Source: CAZKBP01 sp964551015
GTDB taxonomy: Bacteria > Bacteroidota > Bacteroidia > Cytophagales > Microscillaceae
Assembly (NCBI GenBank): GCA_964551015.1
Contig: CAZKBP010000031.1
Span: forward strand, 1 to 64,000
Reading direction: 5' to 3'
DNA length: 64,000 bases
The position numbers and the translations under genes are program-made. Within the stretch, counting starts at the first letter, position 1, and each line of letters begins with the position of its first letter. The notes under the pieces are model-generated. The model made no database searches and was not told where the DNA came from. It saw nothing but the letters and a program-made list of their open reading frames with translations. Shown here piece by piece: positions 61,314-64,000 of the stretch.

Positions 61314-62216
61314 ATGCTGGAAAAACCCATCATCCAAAGTTTTGAAAATTACCGTAGCTTCCTCGAGACGTTGCGTCTGAGCAGGCAGTCTTCCGACTTG
61401 GGAATTTTTGTTTTAGATATTCGCGATATTCCCGAAGAGGCGGTTGAAGCTTTTCAAATGTACCGAAATGATTTTTATGAAATTAATCTGATTGATCATC
61501 AATATGATTGTCAGTTTACCATAGATGGCGTACGTTACCATCCGCAGGGGAGCGCTTACCTTTGTTTTGTTGCTCCAAACCAGCTACAGTCCTATCAGGT
61601 CAGCGGAGAAGATACTCAGGCCGAGGGCTTTATCATTTACATACTCAAATCGGCCTTCCATCAGCTCTCCCTTTCGGGAAAGAATCTGCCCTTTTTCAAA
61701 ACCAATTTTGAGAGCTATTATGAGCCAGAAGCGGATCAATTTGCGGAGCTAATTTTTTGGGTAAGGCGAATGCACCAGGAGTTTAACACTGAGCAGCCCT
61801 TCAAAGAAGCCATCCTGAAGGCGCAGCTAGAAATTTTTTTGCTCAAATGCCTGGCCTATTTTGGCAAGGTCAAAAGCGTGGTAGCCAGCCGCCCACAGCA
61901 AATCGTACATACCTTTCTGGAGCTGATCCAAGAAAAAAAGACAGCCCAAAAAACGGTTTATTATTATGCTCAGGAATTGGCGCTCAGCCCCAAGCACCTC
62001 AACCAACTTACACAGCAGGTACTGGGTAAGAACGCCCTGCGGCTGATCCAGGAAGCAATTGTAGAAGAAGCCAAGACTTGGCTGAGCCAATCGCCTGAGC
62101 GTATATCCACTATCGCCTATCATCTGGGCTTTGAGGAGCCTGCGCATTTTTCTCGCTTATTCAAACGCATCGCAGGTTGCTCTCCGGCGGCCTATCGCAG
62201 GGCGGTACAATTCTGA
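61314..62216 (+). CDS. AraC-family regulator
   Basis: From ATG 61314 (MLEKPIIQSFENY) the ~300-aa protein has an AraC N-terminal cupin-like region (FYEINLIDHQYDCQFTIDG). The C-terminal HTH_18 reads YYAQELALSPKHLNQLTQ and IAYHLGFEEPAHFSRLFKRIAG. It is first in a three-gene plus-strand set with a SnoaL-like protein (96 bp) and an outer-membrane protein, inserted between two copies of the nrdA tail. Confidence 0.88.
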   Translation: MLEKPIIQSFENYRSFLETLRLSRQSSDLGIFVLDIRDIPEEAVEAFQMYRNDFYEINLIDHQYDCQFTIDGVRYHPQGSAYLCFVAPNQLQSYQVSGEDTQAEGFIIYILKSAFHQLSLSGKNLPFFKTNFESYYEPEADQFAELIFWVRRMHQEFNTEQPFKEAILKAQLEIFLLKCLAYFGKVKSVVASRPQQIVHTFLELIQEKKTAQKTVYYYAQELALSPKHLNQLTQQVLGKNALRLIQEAIVEEAKTWLSQSPERISTIAYHLGFEEPAHFSRLFKRIAGCSPAAYRRAVQF

Positions 62217-62312
62217 TAAGTCTTTCTGAATTTTTGGTAAGCATCCATTGGGTGAAACTTCGGAATTTTGCAAGTGTAAATCTCTGAGTATGTTTCACTT
62301 AATTTTAAAGCG

Positions 62313-62747
62313 ATGCCTTACACGAAGGAAGATTATCAGCAAATCATTGAAATTTTTTTCCAACATCTAGAGCAAAAAGACATTACAAGCTGGATGAAAC
62401 TCTGGGCAGAAGAAGGCCTGACCCGCTTCCCTTATGCCCATCAGATGTTTGACCGGGAGCTGAGAGGAAAGAAGGCCATTGAAGCCTACTGGAGTGGCTC
62501 GCCGGAATTGTTCGAGCGCATCCATTTTCCGATCGAGCAGATGCTCATCGACCCCGAACAGCAGATGGCCGTGGTCTTGTTTGCCAGCCAGCATACGCTC
62601 AAAGACCAGCAGGGCGTGTATGAAGACCGGCAGGTGGGCATTTTGAAATTCGATGCGCATCTGAAAATCACCAGCTACGAAGAGTTTTTTGACCCCATCA
62701 CCCTGGGACAGACCTTTGGTATGCTCCGCGTAGAATACCTGGATTGA
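62313..62747 (+). CDS. SnoaL-like (NTF2-fold) protein
   Basis: The 144-aa protein has the SnoaL/PhzA-type cone fold pattern: IEIFFQHLEQKDITSWMKLWAEEG, RFPYAHQMFDRELRGKKAIEAYW, MAVVLFASQHTLKDQQGVYEDRQVGILKFD and ITSYEEFFDPI. It probably binds or turns over a small molecule. It follows the AraC gene and overlaps the frame of the next ORF. Confidence 0.82.
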   Translation: MPYTKEDYQQIIEIFFQHLEQKDITSWMKLWAEEGLTRFPYAHQMFDRELRGKKAIEAYWSGSPELFERIHFPIEQMLIDPEQQMAVVLFASQHTLKDQQGVYEDRQVGILKFDAHLKITSYEEFFDPITLGQTFGMLRVEYLD

Positions 62748-62794
62748 GTTGCAAGACCGTTCGTATGGTTTCAAAATTTGCAATCTACCATCTG

Positions 62795-63433
62795 ATGAAA
62801 GATTTAATCATCCTATCTTTTTTACTTCTGGGGGGCGGCTGCACCCTGGGAGCACAAGTGCCTGTAGAAATATTGGCTGGGCACCGCCAACTACAGCATG
62901 AGTTTTTCTTGTTCAAAGACCTGGATACCAAACAGCGTGCGAGCTTGTTTAGCATGGCCCGCTTTGCCGTAGATTACCAAGACGAAGCGGCCAATAGTTC
63001 TTTTATCAGCTCTCAGCTCACCTATAATCTGAGTTCGTCGTGGGGGCTTTCAGCAGGAGCCAACTACGCAGACGGGGATTTTGCTCCCATCGTAGCATTG
63101 TCTTACACCTATATCAGTCCTAAAGAAGATTTGTTTTTAAATATCTTTCCCACTTTCATTATTGAGGAAGAACTCTCGTATGAGCTGTTTGGGCTTCTGT
63201 TTTACACTCCCAGACTGAGCGAAAAGTACAGCCTGTTTAGCCAGCTCCTCTTTGGGGTCAACCTTAATCGAGGATTCAATCAGCATCAATATAGCTATCA
63301 ACAGATGAGATTGGGTGTAGGGTACAAGGATTGGTTTCAAGTGGGGCTAGGATTGGACAAAAATTGGATAGGGAGTGGCGATCAATTGCTTTATGCGAAT
63401 AATTTCGGGTTGTTTATCAGAAAAGAGCTGTGA
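62795..63433 (+). CDS. Predicted outer-membrane/secreted beta protein
   Basis: From ATG 62795 (MKDLIILSFLLLGGGC) the protein has a signal sequence with a possible lipobox or SPI site ending GAQ, then amphipathic beta strands (SFISSQLTYNLSSSWGLSAGANYA, in parts; VALSYTYISPKEDLFLNI; QMRLGVGYKDWFQVGLGL). This is as in small barrels that form near regulators. Earlier in-frame ATGs at 62744 and 62765 would overlap the SnoaL gene. Its last codons overlap, in another frame, the duplicated nrdA tail. Confidence 0.7.
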   Translation: MKDLIILSFLLLGGGCTLGAQVPVEILAGHRQLQHEFFLFKDLDTKQRASLFSMARFAVDYQDEAANSSFISSQLTYNLSSSWGLSAGANYADGDFAPIVALSYTYISPKEDLFLNIFPTFIIEEELSYELFGLLFYTPRLSEKYSLFSQLLFGVNLNRGFNQHQYSYQQMRLGVGYKDWFQVGLGLDKNWIGSGDQLLYANNFGLFIRKEL

Positions 63434-63450
63434 GGCTTGCGGAAGTTAAT
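63428..63450 (+). repeat. Second copy of the nrdA 3' end (CEACGS-stop)
   Basis: This 23-bp stretch matches 61148-61170 at 20 positions. Read in the nrdA frame both encode CEACGS and TAA. The three differences (TGC/TGT, GAA/GAG, GCC/GCT) are all synonymous third positions. The terminator at 63483-63517 lies 33 bp further on. Confidence 0.65.
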
Positions 63451-64000
63451 TGATAAATCTCACTTGTTTTAGGCTAGACCCACCCGACTGAGCAGAGAGC
63501 TTAGTCGGGTTTTTTTGTCGGTTTACCTATAAAAAGTACCCTTTCGTCTTTTCAGAAATTTTGGAAAGTATGGATCGATAAGCTCAACTTCACTTGCGGC
63601 TTTTTTTATTAATTAGGCATTAAGAAAAGATGAATAATATGCTTAGAAATACCCCCTTCTGAGCCAACATCTTCCCTAAAAATCTGGTATTTAAGTTTAT
63701 TTTTATGGCGTGCTGGTTAAACCTAGAATTTAATTTTGCATGAAGACACTTTCGCAAAATTATAATGCGAGGTCGAGATTGCCTATTTTTCTAGCCAGGA
63801 AAGTAAGAGAGCCTTTTCAGGGATTAGCCAAAACAATTCCTACACTAGAAGTATAATCCAGAAAAATCTCAATAAGCTCTCTGTGAGGACTTTGGCGAAA
63901 TGGCACTTTATTAATCTGACTTGGCAATATGCGCATTTATTCGGATCGAATCTAGTTTTTGCTAAGAAAAATAAGGGAAAAATAGCTATTTAAATTTGTT
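63451..64000. other. Gene-free right end with terminator
   Basis: CCCGACT/AGTCGGG at 63483-63509 followed by seven T is a good plus-strand terminator for the cassette or the ancestral nrdA transcript. The remaining ~480 bp hold no convincing ORF or RNA gene. Confidence 0.6.

Overview
The window looks like a chromosome segment of a Bacteroidota bacterium, probably order Cytophagales. Pointers are LytTR/LytS and RprX-like two-component systems, a BatA-type membrane VWA-family protein, a DUF6268 outer-membrane barrel, TAnnTTTG-type -7 elements, and a tmRNA whose encoded tag reads GEQNYALAA. Housekeeping genes are scattered along both arms: fabI, a nuoC-like gene, nrdA, a cobalamin-uptake operon behind a B12 riboswitch, and ssrA.

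Layout. 1-5738: partial DUF2306 membrane protein, LytS/LytTR pair, SDR, cytochrome P450, YkgJ-type protein. 5840-6100: the far end of a tRNA array (Asp, Gly, degenerate Arg). 6084-27623: a 21.5-kb integrated element bounded by a perfect 17-bp direct repeat that is the 3' end of a tRNA-Glu. Its cargo is an IS66 remnant, a 2143-residue Avs-like STAND NTPase with an N-terminal nuclease-like domain and a small partner, and a cytosine methyltransferase/PLD nuclease/Z1 ATPase system. Its backbone is a zinc-ribbon RecA-like ATPase, a toprim primase, an SF3/D5-like helicase beside iteron-like repeats, HTH proteins and a tyrosine integrase. No relaxase or virion genes are visible. 27608-29360: the remaining tRNA array. 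29388-31309: a Ro60/TROVE-VWA gene with a structured leader and an upstream small ORF. 31597-43918: BatA protein, barrel, two-component systems, ECF sigma/anti-sigma locus, GAF sensor, PepSY-like protein. 44115-49104: tmRNA, B12 riboswitch, BtuFCD-like operon, DUF5522. 49182-64000: MBL protein, AraC regulators, PQQ dehydrogenase, TM2 protein, FtsX-type permease, fabI, nuoC-like, nrdA and a three-gene cassette.

The most unusual feature is the locus downstream of the Ro60 gene, on the same strand. Seven elements share a 5' motif (GTGYCGTAG, then GAGTTACTTCG) and a complementary 3' strand (CTCTTCTCGCTTGTCGCCCTG-like). They fold into a long imperfect stem resembling the Ro60-binding helix of Y RNAs. 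Three carry short loops. One carries only a T-arm. Three carry a circularly permuted tRNA: the 3' half comes first, then a linker closing the acceptor stem, then the 5' half, with the anticodon end fused to the Y stem (Thr-like, Ser-like and one unassigned). Linear tRNAs (Lys, Asn, Glu, and across the island Arg, Gly, Asp) and a tRNA-like hairpin RNA are interspersed. The defence-carrying island has integrated into the tRNA-Glu of this array and split it.

A second structural surprise is a duplicated, synonymously diverged nrdA tail (CEACGS-stop) flanking a three-gene cassette at 61148-63450. All functional calls come from reading the sequence and remembered family motifs; no searches or folding programs were run.
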